This document shows positions 51,816-60,820 of a stretch of 64,000 bases of DNA, piece by piece. Source of the DNA: Allobosea sp. CRIB-10. Its GTDB lineage: Bacteria; Pseudomonadota; Alphaproteobacteria; Rhizobiales; Beijerinckiaceae. Numbering within the stretch: position 1 is the first letter of the stretch; each line of letters starts with the position of its first letter. The position numbers and the translations under genes are program-made. Location: assembly GCF_900112185.1 (NCBI RefSeq), contig NZ_FOKP01000031.1, positions 1 to 64,000 on the forward strand, written 5' to 3'. Below the pieces are notes generated by a model. That model did not search any database and was not told the DNA's origin. It was given only the letters and a program-made list of their open reading frames with translations.

Positions 51816-52445
51816 ATGGACACCCGCACCAGCGAACACGATCTGCCTGGAGTTTTCCTGATCGGCGCGGCGGTGGCGACCGGCAATCCGGCAATCGCGA
51901 AAGTGGGACTGATCGGGATCCTCCTGCCGCTCGTCCTGATCGCGCTGGCGCTGATCGTCACCCGCTCCCGTGGTCTGCCTCTTCTGACGGGCGTCCGCTG
52001 GATCGGTGCGGTCTACGTCGCCTTCATCTTCCTCTGGTACGAGCAGTACAAGCTGCTCGGCAATCCGGGCAGCAAGGACCTCTTCACGACCCTGACCGAC
52101 TGGCTCGGGTTTCACGGTCACGAGGCCGTCATGCGCATCGGCGTGGGGCTGTTCGAGATCGTCGCCTCGGTGTTCATCCTGATACCCGCGCTCCAAGGGC
52201 TCGGTGCCGTCGGCGCCTTCATGCTGATGTCCGGCGCGATCTTCTTCCATCTGGTGACGCCGCTGGGCGTCGATCCCTACAATGATGGTGGCGTCCTGTT
52301 CAAAGAGGCCTGCTCGGTCTGGATCATCTCGGTGGTGCTGATCTGGTGGCGGAGGGAGCAGATCGCCGCGATCGCCCGGCGCTTTGGCCTGCCCGTCCCG
52401 GCCTGGGCTGTCCCGGGTCCGGCGGTCGCGTCGAGAGATAGCTGA
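51816..52445 (+). CDS. DoxX-like inner-membrane protein
   Basis: The 209-residue protein has four to five membrane segments: KVGLIGILLPLVLIALALIV, VRWIGAVYVAFIFLWYEQYK, VGLFEIVASVFILIPALQGL, FMLMSGAIFFHLVTPLG and CSVWIISVVLIWW. The FHL-x-TPLG part and layout fit the DoxX superfamily, but family identity is moderate. AAAAGGA lies eight bases before the ATG. A chlorite-dismutase-family gene follows after 24 bases and may be co-transcribed. Confidence 0.7.
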   Translation: MDTRTSEHDLPGVFLIGAAVATGNPAIAKVGLIGILLPLVLIALALIVTRSRGLPLLTGVRWIGAVYVAFIFLWYEQYKLLGNPGSKDLFTTLTDWLGFHGHEAVMRIGVGLFEIVASVFILIPALQGLGAVGAFMLMSGAIFFHLVTPLGVDPYNDGGVLFKEACSVWIISVVLIWWRREQIAAIARRFGLPVPAWAVPGPAVASRDS

Positions 52446-52469
52446 CGGTCCAGGTCCTTGGGCGAGACG

Positions 52470-53144
52470 ATGTCGGCTCCACTTCATGTCGCATTCAGGG
52501 CCGGTGCCTCGGGCCGCTGGAGGGTCGATGCGATCACCGGGGTGGTGGGCGCCTCCCTGCCTGCGGCGATGCGCCTCGACCTGGTCGAGGCGCCGGTGCT
52601 TCCGTCGGCCGACGGCGCCGACTGGATTCTCCGGGGTATGACGAGCAATGCCCGCTACGCGCATCGCGTCGAGCTCGACCGGCTTGCCCTTGTCCAGGAG
52701 GGGCTGGGCCGCTCAAGCGCGACGCGGGCGGCCCTGATTGCGATCCGCAAGAGCGAGGCGTGGTGGGCGCTAGCCCAGGACGAGCGGCGGGCCATCTTCG
52801 AGGAACAGTCCCGTCACGTCGCCATCGGGCTCGAATACCTGCCCGCCGTCGCGCGTCGCCTCCATCATGCGCGCGACTTGGGCGAGCCGTTCGACTTTCT
52901 CACCTGGTTCGAATACGCGCCTGAGGATGCAGCCGCCTTCGAGACAATGGTCTCGCGCCTGCGTCTGTCCCCCGAATGGCATTATGTCGATCGCGAGGTC
53001 GACATACGCCTGAGCCGGCAGTCTGACGCGTCGGCGAGCGGGAGGCGCCGCTTTGCTGTGAGCTCTCAACAGGTTGTCCATCCGGTCCCGAGCGAGGAAG
53101 TTGAGGTTGCGAAGCCTCGGAGCCCTCGGGCGAAGACCGGATGA
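52470..53144 (+). CDS. Chlorite dismutase-family (heme) protein
   Basis: The 224-residue protein matches the C-terminal ferredoxin-like repeat of the family: EEQSRHVAIGLEYLPAVARR, LHHARDLGEPFDFLTWFEYA and the tail WHYVDREVDIRL. His133 in LHHARDL aligns with the proximal heme His of chlorite dismutases. The N-terminal repeat is poorly conserved. Without the distal Arg context true chlorite dismutation is unlikely; heme binding, peroxidase or coproheme-like activity is possible. The C-terminal 40 residues are basic and low-complexity. Confidence 0.75.
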   Translation: MSAPLHVAFRAGASGRWRVDAITGVVGASLPAAMRLDLVEAPVLPSADGADWILRGMTSNARYAHRVELDRLALVQEGLGRSSATRAALIAIRKSEAWWALAQDERRAIFEEQSRHVAIGLEYLPAVARRLHHARDLGEPFDFLTWFEYAPEDAAAFETMVSRLRLSPEWHYVDREVDIRLSRQSDASASGRRRFAVSSQQVVHPVPSEEVEVAKPRSPRAKTG

Positions 53145-53148
53145 AACG

Positions 53149-53430
53149 TCCACAAGAACACCCGTCCGCTGGGCAGATCGACAACCGTTCCCGCGATAAC
53201 GCCCACGCTTTCCGTGACGCCTGCCGCGAGTTCGGCCTGCGCCACATCCGCACAAAGCCCTTACACTCCCGATATCAACGGCAAAGCCGAGCGCTTCATC
53301 CAAACCGCCCTGGGCAAATGCGCCTATGCCCGGCCCTACGCCCACTCCGATGGCAGAACCGAGGAGCCGCCCCGCCGGCTCCGCCAATGCAACCGGCATT
53401 GGAGGCACTTGCTTACAAACTCGCGACTGG
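53149..53430 (+). pseudogene. IS481-type transposase remnant with frameshift
   Basis: One frame gives AHAFRDACREFGLRHIRTKP; after an extra T near 53262 the next frame continues YTPDINGKAERFIQTALGKC and AYARPYAHSDGR. Together they are the C-terminal DDE part of an IS481-like integrase, including the final Glu in KAERFIQ. Both ends are missing. Confidence 0.8.
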
Positions 53431-53491
53431 CGGGACATCGGAGCGGCGCTTTCGATACGCGTATGCGAACGACAAATTCATGGAGCAGAGG

Positions 53492-54382
53492 ATGTGGCGC
53501 AAGCTCCTGACAGGCGTGGTACTGGCGATATATTCGACCAGCGATCCAGTTGCCGCCATGGAAGCCAAGCAGGCGCGAGTCGATGCTGGGTGGGCCTGTG
53601 GGGTCGATCGCGCCTGTGTTGTTGCCGACGGAAGCTATCGCATCCGGCTGCCACGACGCCCCAACAACGGACGGATCGGTGCCATCGTCTATTTCCATGG
53701 CTATCGAGCCTCGGCGGCGGAGGTCGTCGCGGATGCGGGCCTCGCGGCGGCGGCTGAACGACTCGGCGTCGCGCTCATAGCGCCGGACGGCATCGGCCAA
53801 TCCTGGTCCTTTCCGGGCTCGCCGGCGCGGAATCGCAACGAGTTCTCCTTTGTCGAGCAAGTGCTTGACGATGCTGCGGCACGGTTTGCGATCGACGCCG
53901 AGCGCGTGATGGCGAGCGGTTTTTCGCAGGGCGGCTCTCTCGTCTGGTATCTTGCTTGCCGCATGCCACGGCGATTCGCAGCTTTTGCGCCGATCGCGGG
54001 GAGCTTTTGGGAGCCGCTGCCGGAATCCTGTGTCGCGCCCCGGCCGAAACTGACACACGTCCATGGCATAGCCGATGTCACCATCCCGCTGGCGGGGCGC
54101 GTTCTGCGCGCGGACATTCGGCAGGGCGACCTCTTCAGGAGCCTGTCAGTTTTCGCTCCGGCGACCTGCACTGCATCCTGGCCGGCGACGGTCGCCCGGG
54201 TGCCCGTGCAGGGCCTGCTCTGCCGGCGGGCTCAGGATTGCGGCGGATCTCTGCTCGAGCTCTGCCTTCACGCCGGCGGACACTATGTTGATCCGGCTTG
54301 GGTCGAGCGCGCATGGCGCGTCGCCATGCCGGCGACAGTTCAAGCACCTCCGGCCCCAGCTCACGTTTCTGTGAAGCCGTAA
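53492..54382 (+). CDS. Polyhydroxybutyrate depolymerase/LpqC-like secreted esterase
   Basis: The 296-residue precursor has a short signal peptide (LLTGVVLAIYSTSDPVAAME) and an alpha/beta-hydrolase fold: IGAIVYFHGYRASAAEVVAD, nucleophile Ser in MASGFSQGGSLVWYL, Asp in HGIADVTIPLAG and His in HAGGHYVDPAW. The family cleaves polyester or feruloyl-type esters outside the cytoplasm. ATG 53480 is an alternative start. It stands alone after the IS481 remnant; the TPP enzyme follows 64 bases later on the same strand. Confidence 0.85.
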   Translation: MWRKLLTGVVLAIYSTSDPVAAMEAKQARVDAGWACGVDRACVVADGSYRIRLPRRPNNGRIGAIVYFHGYRASAAEVVADAGLAAAAERLGVALIAPDGIGQSWSFPGSPARNRNEFSFVEQVLDDAAARFAIDAERVMASGFSQGGSLVWYLACRMPRRFAAFAPIAGSFWEPLPESCVAPRPKLTHVHGIADVTIPLAGRVLRADIRQGDLFRSLSVFAPATCTASWPATVARVPVQGLLCRRAQDCGGSLLELCLHAGGHYVDPAWVERAWRVAMPATVQAPPAPAHVSVKP

Positions 54383-54446
54383 CAAATCCCGCCTTGGAAG
54401 CGATCTTTCCTTCGACGCCGTTCATGCGGCTCGTCGGAGAGACGAC

Positions 54447-56039
54447 ATGCGCGGCGCCGATCTCATGGCCGGGCGCCTCGCAACGGCCGGCGTAACGCAT
54501 GCCTTCGGCATTCCCGGCGGCGAGGTGCTGGCGTTGGTCGATGCGCTGGAGCGGGCCGGCATCCGCTTCCGGCTCGCCAGGCACGAGAACGCCGCCGGCT
54601 TCATGGCCGAGGGGCTCTGGCACGCCACGGGTGCGCTGCCGGTGCTCGTGGCGACGCTTGGCCCCGGCGTCGCCAATGCGGTCAACGTCATCGCCAACGC
54701 GCAGCAGGACCGGGTGCCGCTGGTCTTCGTCACCGGCTGTGTCGATGAGGCTTTGGCCGAGAGTTACACCCATCAGGTCTTCGATCATCAGGCCGTGCTG
54801 CGCCCGCTGGTGAAGGCGAGCTTCCGCGTCGCGCCCGGAACGGAGGCACTCGTCGTCGAGAAGGCCGTGGCGCTGGCGCGGCAAGGGCGGCCCGGCCCAG
54901 TCCATATCGACCTGCCGATCTCTGTCGCCGAGGCGCCGGCAACGAAGCGTCGGCCGGTTTCGTTGCCGGCGGCGCAGCCTTCCATTCCCGCCGACCTCTC
55001 GCAGGCGAGCGTGATGATCGCGGCGGCGCGCCGGCCGCTGGTCATCGCCGGGCTCGATCTCGTCAACCAGCAGGGCAGCGCAGCCCTCGACCGATTCCTG
55101 ACGCAGACCGGCGCGCCGCTTCTCACCACCTACAAGGCCAAGGGGCTGGTGCCGGAGAGCGACCAGCGCGTGATCGGTGCCGTCGGGCTGTCGCCCAAGG
55201 CCGACGCGATCGTCCGTCCGCTGGTCGACGCAGCCGACCTGATCATCCTGGCTGGCTACGACCCGATCGAGATGCGACAGGGATGGCGCCAACCGTGGCC
55301 GGCCTACAAACGGGTGATCGACATCGTCGCAGAGCCCGTGCAGCACGGCATGCACTCCGCGAGCCTGCTGCTCGCCGGCGATGTCGAGGCGATCCTGGCC
55401 AGGCTTTGCGAGGGTCTGGCTCCGCAGCCCGCATGGCCCGACGGAACACCGGCTATCGTCCGCAGCCGCTTTCGGGCCGCCTTCGCCGCGCCGTCCGAAT
55501 GGGGGCCGCACGCCGTGTTCGAGACGATGCGCGAGGTCGCCCCGGCCGGCACCGTCGCGACCGCCGATTCCGGCGCACATCGCATCCTGCTCAGCCAGAT
55601 GTGGAACTGCGACGGCGCCCGCAGCCTGTTGCAGTCTACGGGACTATGCACCATGGGCTGCGCCCTGCCGCTCGCCATCGGCGCCGTGCTGGGTTCGGGC
55701 AAGCCTGCCCTGTGCTTCGTCGGCGATGCCGGGCTGGAGATGGTGCTGGGCGAACTCGCGACGCTGCGCGATCTCGCTTTGCCGGTCGTCATCGTCGTCC
55801 TCGTCGACGAGAGCCTCGGGCTGATCGCGCTCAAGCAGAAGCAGATGGGGCTCAAGCGCACCGGCGTCGATCTCGGCGCGACCGATTTCGCTGCCGTGGC
55901 GCTCGCGATGGGCGGCCACGGCGTCGCGATCGGGGATCGCGACACGCTTCGGCGCGAAGCAAAGGCCGCCTTCGGAAGGCGGGGCTTCAGCCTGCTCGCA
56001 TGCCGCATCGACGCGGCGAGCTATGAAGGTGCCTTTTGA
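54447..56039 (+). CDS. Thiamine-pyrophosphate enzyme of the acetolactate-synthase-like class
   Basis: The 530-residue protein has the three domains of the class: Pyr domain with the cofactor Glu in ARHENAAGFMAEGLWH, a central nucleotide-fold domain, and the PP domain with FVGDAGLEMVLGELATL. The metal/TPP motif normally GDG...NN reads GDA...VD (VLVDESLGLI), so cofactor binding is altered though Asp may still hold the metal. GGAG precedes the ATG. It is coupled to the OpgC gene (TGATG). Reactions in the class include 2-keto acid decarboxylation and carboligation; the substrate is not determined. Confidence 0.88.
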   Translation: MRGADLMAGRLATAGVTHAFGIPGGEVLALVDALERAGIRFRLARHENAAGFMAEGLWHATGALPVLVATLGPGVANAVNVIANAQQDRVPLVFVTGCVDEALAESYTHQVFDHQAVLRPLVKASFRVAPGTEALVVEKAVALARQGRPGPVHIDLPISVAEAPATKRRPVSLPAAQPSIPADLSQASVMIAAARRPLVIAGLDLVNQQGSAALDRFLTQTGAPLLTTYKAKGLVPESDQRVIGAVGLSPKADAIVRPLVDAADLIILAGYDPIEMRQGWRQPWPAYKRVIDIVAEPVQHGMHSASLLLAGDVEAILARLCEGLAPQPAWPDGTPAIVRSRFRAAFAAPSEWGPHAVFETMREVAPAGTVATADSGAHRILLSQMWNCDGARSLLQSTGLCTMGCALPLAIGAVLGSGKPALCFVGDAGLEMVLGELATLRDLALPVVIVVLVDESLGLIALKQKQMGLKRTGVDLGATDFAAVALAMGGHGVAIGDRDTLRREAKAAFGRRGFSLLACRIDAASYEGAF

Positions 56040-57241
56040 TGGCCGAGTTCCAGCCCGGCAAGCCCGCGAAGCGGCCCCGCGACGAGCGCCTCGATTTTTT
56101 CCGCGGCCTGACGATGCTGATCATTTTCGTCGCGCATGTGCCGTCCAACAGCTGGAACGCTCGGATCCCGGCCCGCTTCGGCTTCTCTTCGGGCGCCGAA
56201 CTCTTCGTCTTCTGCTCGGGCATCGCCAGCGCGCTCGCTTTCGGCGGCATCTTCGTCCGCCGCGGCCTCCTGCTCGGCACGGCGCGCATCGCCCACCGAA
56301 TCTGGCAGGTTTACTGGGCCCAGATCGCGCTCGTGCTGGCGCTGATTGCAATCGCGACAACGCTCGACCGAAGCTTCGGCCTCTCCGTGCTGGCGAACTG
56401 GTTCCCGCTTCTCCTGACCGAGCCGGAGCCGGCGTTGTTCGGCCTCGTCACCCTGAGCTGGCAGCCGGCCTATCTCGACATCCTGCCGATGTACCTCGTC
56501 ATTCTGGCGCTCATTCCTGCGATCATGGCGCTCAGGTTGGTTCACAGCGCCCTGCCATTTCTGCTAGTGGCGCTGCTCTATGCGCTGGTCTGGACACAGG
56601 GGCTCAACCTGCCCGGCGATCCCTGGACCGGGGCGGGGTGGTTCCTGAACCCCTTCGCTTGGCAGATTGTTTTCTTCATCGGCTTCTTCATCGCGATGAA
56701 GTGGCTGCCGGTGCCACCTCTTGGCGATCCGCGCTTGATGGTGCTCACAGGCTGCTTCGTCGCCCTCTCCGTGCCGCTGTCCTTCTGGGGCATCCTGGAT
56801 CACTGGCCGGCCGCGCAGGCGCTGCGCGACCTTATCCTCCCGGAGCGGGAGAAGAACGACATGCACATCCTGCGCGTGCTGCACTTCCTGGCGCTGGCCT
56901 ATCTGGTGCTCAGCCTGATCGAACCATGGCGGCAGCGGCTCGACAAGGGCGCTGGGCATCTCCTCGTCCTGATCGGCCGGCAGTCGCTTGCGACCTTTCT
57001 CGCCAGCGTCGTGCTGTCTCGCTTGGCGGGCGTCGCGGCCGATGCGGCGGGGCATGGCGAAGCCGTCGTCGCCTTGCTGAACCTTGCCGGCTTTGCGCTC
57101 ATCCTCGCCACCGCCCTCGTTGTCGGTTGGTTCAAGAGCGCGCCCTGGGCGGGCGCGGCGCCGAAACCCGCGCCGCGCCGGGACGAACGCAAGGACGATA
57201 CCGCTTCGGCCGTGCCGACGCGGGTCCGCGAAGCGAGTTGA
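56039..57241 (+). CDS. OpgC-domain inner-membrane acyltransferase-like protein
   Basis: The 400-residue protein starts RLDFFRGLTMLIIFVAHVPS, the OpgC signature, followed by about ten membrane segments (FGFSSGAELFVFCSGIASAL, LDILPMYLVILALIPAIMAL, LIGRQSLATFLASVVLSRLA). OpgC succinylates periplasmic glucans in enterobacteria; alphaproteobacterial relatives probably modify glycans too. The ATG overlaps the TPP enzyme stop (TGATG), an unusual pairing. The cytoplasmic tail is basic. Confidence 0.88.
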   Translation: MAEFQPGKPAKRPRDERLDFFRGLTMLIIFVAHVPSNSWNARIPARFGFSSGAELFVFCSGIASALAFGGIFVRRGLLLGTARIAHRIWQVYWAQIALVLALIAIATTLDRSFGLSVLANWFPLLLTEPEPALFGLVTLSWQPAYLDILPMYLVILALIPAIMALRLVHSALPFLLVALLYALVWTQGLNLPGDPWTGAGWFLNPFAWQIVFFIGFFIAMKWLPVPPLGDPRLMVLTGCFVALSVPLSFWGILDHWPAAQALRDLILPEREKNDMHILRVLHFLALAYLVLSLIEPWRQRLDKGAGHLLVLIGRQSLATFLASVVLSRLAGVAADAAGHGEAVVALLNLAGFALILATALVVGWFKSAPWAGAAPKPAPRRDERKDDTASAVPTRVREAS

Positions 57242-57761
57242 TCTGCGTTTGATCGGCCTGCTGCGTGGGGAATTCCGAGCTTGGCTAGCCAGTGCGCGTC
57301 GCACCGGCAGATGCGAGGCCTCACGCAATCGACGCCAGCTCGTTGCGGACGAGCGTCCGCATCCAGATCGACAACCCGGCATCGGTTGCAATGATGGGGA
57401 TGGGGATGATGGACAATCGCTGAGTTTGACCTGCACGCGGCTGCCAAAGCGATCATTGCTCCGTGAACGTGTAACGCCGAGCTGTGCTGCCACGAACTCC
57501 GTTTCTGCGAGATCAGATCTCGTGTCATGTAGCGTCGAGGACCCCATGAGCGCGCTGTCGACCTTGAAACGCCTCGCACTCGGCTGTTTCGGAAGCGCGA
57601 GCCTGACCGATCCAACCGAGTCCGGGACCAAATCCCACAGCGGGAGCGGAGACGATTCGAAGGGCAATCGTCCGGGAATGCCACAGAGCGGGTCGGCTTA
57701 CTGCGGCTGTCCGGCGTGCGCGCACTCGATCGGCGCCACGGGCACGATGTCGAGGGAGGCT
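57242..57761. other. Gene-free stretch between convergent OpgC and TetR genes
   Basis: No gene, repeat or terminator that I can support in 520 bases. Confidence 0.35.
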
Positions 57762-58361
57762 TTAGGGCTGCGTCCCTGGTGAACGGTCGAGCGTTACAAG
57801 CGCCGCCCGCAGAAGCCCTTCCAGCAATGCCCGTTCGGGACGCGAGCGCGCCAGCACGCGCATCCCCATCAGCGCGCCGAGCAGCAGCCGAGCGATATCC
57901 TCCGGCGCGCTCGCGGCGCTGATCGAACCGTCGGCCTGGCCGCGTTCGGCCATGCGACGGAAGAAGCTTTCGATCTCGCCGAGCGCCTCCGCCACATAGG
58001 CGCCGAAGGCCGGATCGCCCGGAAGGCCCGCGAGCGCAGCGTTGACCAGCATGCAGCCCTTGCGCTCCTCGTCCGTGAGCGAATGGTCGACGATCTCGCC
58101 GAAGAACGTCTCTATGGCGGCGCGCGGCGCCAGGCCTTCGCAGCGCCGCATCCTGTTGATGACCCGGCGCTCGACATAGGTCCTCAGAGCCTTCTCGTAG
58201 AGCGAGCGCTTGTCGCCGAAGGCGTTGTAGAGACTTGCGCCGGTGATCCGCATCTCGGTGGCCAGGTCGCGCACCGATGTCGCCTCGTAGCCGCGGTTCC
58301 AGAAACAGCCGATTGCGGCATCGAGCACGGCCGCCTCGTCGAACTCCCTTGGTCTTGCCAT
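57762..58361 (-). CDS. TetR-family regulator
   Basis: The 199-residue protein has the HTH AAVLDAAIGCFWNRGYEATS, VRDLATEMRITGASLYNAFG and DKRSLYEKALRTY, with a C-terminal domain containing KGCMLVNAALAGLPGDPAFG, of the TetR_C_6/AcrR-like type. The gene follows the methyltransferase gene by 56 bases on the same strand. Its target is not evident. Confidence 0.9.
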   Translation of the reverse strand: MARPREFDEAAVLDAAIGCFWNRGYEATSVRDLATEMRITGASLYNAFGDKRSLYEKALRTYVERRVINRMRRCEGLAPRAAIETFFGEIVDHSLTDEERKGCMLVNAALAGLPGDPAFGAYVAEALGEIESFFRRMAERGQADGSISAASAPEDIARLLLGALMGMRVLARSRPERALLEGLLRAALVTLDRSPGTQP

Positions 58362-58417
58362 GCTCTGCTCAGGGTCGCGCAGTGAGATACCGCGGGTGGA
58401 ACGAAACGGGCGGGACT

Positions 58418-59035
58418 TTAGTCACGAACTCGGCGCCGCCGGAAGACCAGGGCCAGATTGTTCGCCGGCATCTCGGTGACCTCCGGTTCGGCAAACCCGG
58501 TGGCCTCGGCAAGGGTCGTCACCGCGTCGAGATCGCGCAGCCCCCAAGCCGGATCGCGCGCCTTGAGGCTCTCATCGAAGGCGAGATTGCTCGCTTCGAG
58601 CGGACGTCCCGGGCGCCGATAGGGTCCGTACAGAAACAAGGGCGAGTCCGGCGGCAGGATGCGCGCGGCTTCGGCGAAGAGTCCCTGCGCGGCCGCCCAG
58701 GGTGCGATATGAATCATGTTGATGCAAATGATCGCGTCGGCTGCATCGACCGGCCATGGCGCCGTTGCGTCGAGTTGCAGCGGCGGGAGGATGCTGAGAA
58801 GCCCGCTCTCTTCCGACCAGGCGGCAATGCTCGCCATCGCGCTTTCGGCAGGATCGCTCGGCTGGAAGGACAGTCCGGGCAGCGCCTTGGCAAAATGGAT
58901 CACATGTTCGCCGGATCCGCTCGCGATTTCCAGCACGGTCCCGGAGGCGGGCAAGGCCTCGCGCAGCACTGCTAGGATCGGATCGCGATTGCGCAGCGCG
59001 GACGGAGCGGAGAGGCGATTGTCGCTCATGTTCAT
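58418..59035 (-). CDS. DUF938 family SAM-dependent methyltransferase-like protein
   Basis: The 205-residue protein has the DUF938 pattern: SALRNRDPILAVLREALPAS, VLEIASGSGEHVIHFAKALP (SAM motif I), DAADAIICINMIHIAPWAAA and LFLYGPYRRPGRPLEASNLA. Members are of unknown substrate. It is monocistronic or paired with the TetR gene downstream. 59036-59344 upstream contains no gene. Confidence 0.9.
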   Translation of the reverse strand: MNMSDNRLSAPSALRNRDPILAVLREALPASGTVLEIASGSGEHVIHFAKALPGLSFQPSDPAESAMASIAAWSEESGLLSILPPLQLDATAPWPVDAADAIICINMIHIAPWAAAQGLFAEAARILPPDSPLFLYGPYRRPGRPLEASNLAFDESLKARDPAWGLRDLDAVTTLAEATGFAEPEVTEMPANNLALVFRRRRVRD

Positions 59036-59344
59036 AGTCAGACGAAAACCAGCGTTCGCTGCGAGGCGGCGTCGAGCATGCGATGGCCGGCGCCGCTCAT
59101 CGGCACCGACACGTCAAGCACGGGCCGTGGATCGGCGGGATCCTGACAGGAATGGTTTTATAGCATATGAATTAAAACTCAATGCGCTCGGCTGCCGCGT
59201 TGCCTCGCCACGGCTGCCGAAGCGCCAGCACTTCGGCGGCGCCCGAAATGCCGTGATCACGCGACAGCCCGCCGATCCCGTCTCGCAGGCGGCGCGATTG
59301 CCCAGTCGGCCGCGACGACCCGGGACGCTTGCCGGCCTCGGTTG

Positions 59345-59620
59345 ACCCGGTCTTCTACCGGGGTGTCCTGATGGGCGGCGCCTCCATCCTCTCCTTCAAA
59401 CGCGCAGTCTCGCTACTCGGCTCCCCTGGCCACAGGCACCGTCGTCGCCTTGATGCCGGCTGTGGCTTCCGCGCTCGCGATCCTGGTTCTCGGCGAAGTC
59501 GCGAGCCTGCAGGAGGCCATGGCCACGACCGTCATCATCGCAGGCGTTCTATTTGCATTCAGATCGCATCAGGTGGCACGAGAAGTGCCCCGCCACCTGC
59601 CTTACCCAACGCCGCGGTGA
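59345..59620 (+). pseudogene. EamA-transporter C-terminal remnant with frameshift
   Basis: One frame reads DPVFYRGVLMGGASILSFKR then AVSLLG; after one extra base near 59420 another continues PLATGTVVALMPAVASALAI, LVLGEVASLQEAMATTVIIA and GVLFAF. This matches the last three membrane segments of the EamA transporter at 23842-24765. The first 200 residues are absent. Confidence 0.75.
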
Positions 59621-59707
59621 CGAAGACCCGAGAGCCGGCCGCTTCGAAACCGCAGGGAAGGCGCCATCGTCGCCCGCGCGGGGCGCGGCGATGGTGTCCC
59701 TGGCGGT

Positions 59708-60202
59708 TTAGCGGATGTCACGATCCATGAGCTTCGGCCACAGCCCGTCGGCGCGCGCGATATAGGTCGTGGTGTCACCGAGCCATGTCGCCCTGACGCC
59801 GAGATCGTAGTTCAGGAACAGCCGTCCATCGACGATCGACCAAGCCTCGGGCTCGATCTTGACAAGGTATCCGCGCGACGTGCCGTAGGCGCAGAACCCC
59901 CCATATGCGGGCAGATAGCGGCCTGGATCGGCCTCGAACAGCTTTCTGTTCTCGGCACTGGCGAAGCGCCAGACGGCCTCGTCGCGGATCACCGAATGCT
60001 CTTTCAGACCCTTGCGCGGCCCGCCATCCCGAAAATAGGCCACCGGATCGTAGCCACGGATGGCCAGGGTCTGGTCCGATCCCAGCGTGTTGACGGGCGT
60101 CGTCTTGACGCTGTCGGGGGCAACGGCCCGGGCGACCCCGCTCAGCCCGACGGCGCCGGTCGCCAGGAGCAGGCCGCGCCTGCTGAGCATGAAATTCTCC
60201 AT
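59708..60202 (-). CDS. Tat-exported YHS-domain protein
   Basis: The 164-residue precursor has a Tat-like signal, MLSRRGLLLATGAVGLSG, and the mature core IRGYDPVAYFRDGGPRKGLK, WRFASAENRKLFEADPGRYL, PAYGGFCAYGTSRGYLVKIE and AWSIVDGRLFLNYDLGVRAT. Periplasmic YHS proteins of this kind are of unknown function and may bind metal through Cys/His. ATG 60202 overlaps the stop of the membrane protein gene upstream (TGATG). The broken relative at 21290-21814 shares the core. Confidence 0.88.
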   Translation of the reverse strand: MENFMLSRRGLLLATGAVGLSGVARAVAPDSVKTTPVNTLGSDQTLAIRGYDPVAYFRDGGPRKGLKEHSVIRDEAVWRFASAENRKLFEADPGRYLPAYGGFCAYGTSRGYLVKIEPEAWSIVDGRLFLNYDLGVRATWLGDTTTYIARADGLWPKLMDRDIR

Positions 60203-60690
60203 CACCGTCCGCCCTCCTTGCTCTCGAGCGCCTCGAAGACATGGGCCGCGAGCCAGCCATAGATCGCGTGTCCGACGAGGCTCATCAGCGACAGGCGCGG
60301 CACGTCCTGGAGCAGGAACTGCTGGCCGGCGAGCGGAGCGAAGAACGCCAGGGCGATGAAGTAGGTGATCACGCCCCAGATCCAGCCATCCGCAGGCATG
60401 CCGAAGCTCTTCATCCAGCGGGTCAGGATCCAGTAGCCCAGCGGATAGAACAGGAAGCCCGTGACGAAGTGCAGGAGCTTGGCCATCGGGGTCGAGAGCG
60501 AGACGCCGAGCTGATGTGAGAACAAGGACTTCACCAGCTCCGGCGGCTCCAGCGGATATTCCGCGAACCAGGCGGTCGGCACCGCCGAGAACAGTTCCCA
60601 GAAACCCAGGCCGGCGAAGCCACCGAGGACGAGGTTACCCAATGTTCGGGTCGTAGGCAGCGCATAGCTGCGCGGCATGGTGTCGGTCAT
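60202..60690 (-). CDS. Four-span inner-membrane protein coupled to YHS gene
   Basis: The 162-residue protein has four hydrophobic segments: LGNLVLGGFAGLGFWELFSA, FVTGFLFYPLGYWILTRW, WGVITYFIALAFFAPLAGQQ and SLVGHAIYGWLAAHVFEAL. I do not recognise a named family. GTGATG precedes the start ATG 60690. Coupling to the exported YHS protein suggests a membrane/periplasm pair, perhaps in metal or redox handling; this is inference. Confidence 0.7.
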   Translation of the reverse strand: MTDTMPRSYALPTTRTLGNLVLGGFAGLGFWELFSAVPTAWFAEYPLEPPELVKSLFSHQLGVSLSTPMAKLLHFVTGFLFYPLGYWILTRWMKSFGMPADGWIWGVITYFIALAFFAPLAGQQFLLQDVPRLSLMSLVGHAIYGWLAAHVFEALESKEGGR

Positions 60691-60716
60691 CACGACGAGG
60701 TTCCTTTCCTGCTTGG

Positions 60717-60820
60717 CTAGAGCATCGGCCCGAAAAGTGGACTGCGGTTTTCGGAAAAGCCGATGCAAAATCAAAAAGATAGATCATCGGATCGAATACG
60801 ATATTCGGTCCGATGATCTA
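60717..60820 (-). repeat. Mosaic intergenic repeat, copy 2
   Basis: AGCATCGGCCCGAAAAGTGG and GGTTTTCGGAAAAGCCGATG are followed by the palindromic block TAGATCATCGGA / TCCGATGATCTA (60780-60791, 60809-60820). It is the inverse of the unit at 51494-51592. The last three bases supply the stop codon of the TPR gene. Confidence 0.78.
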
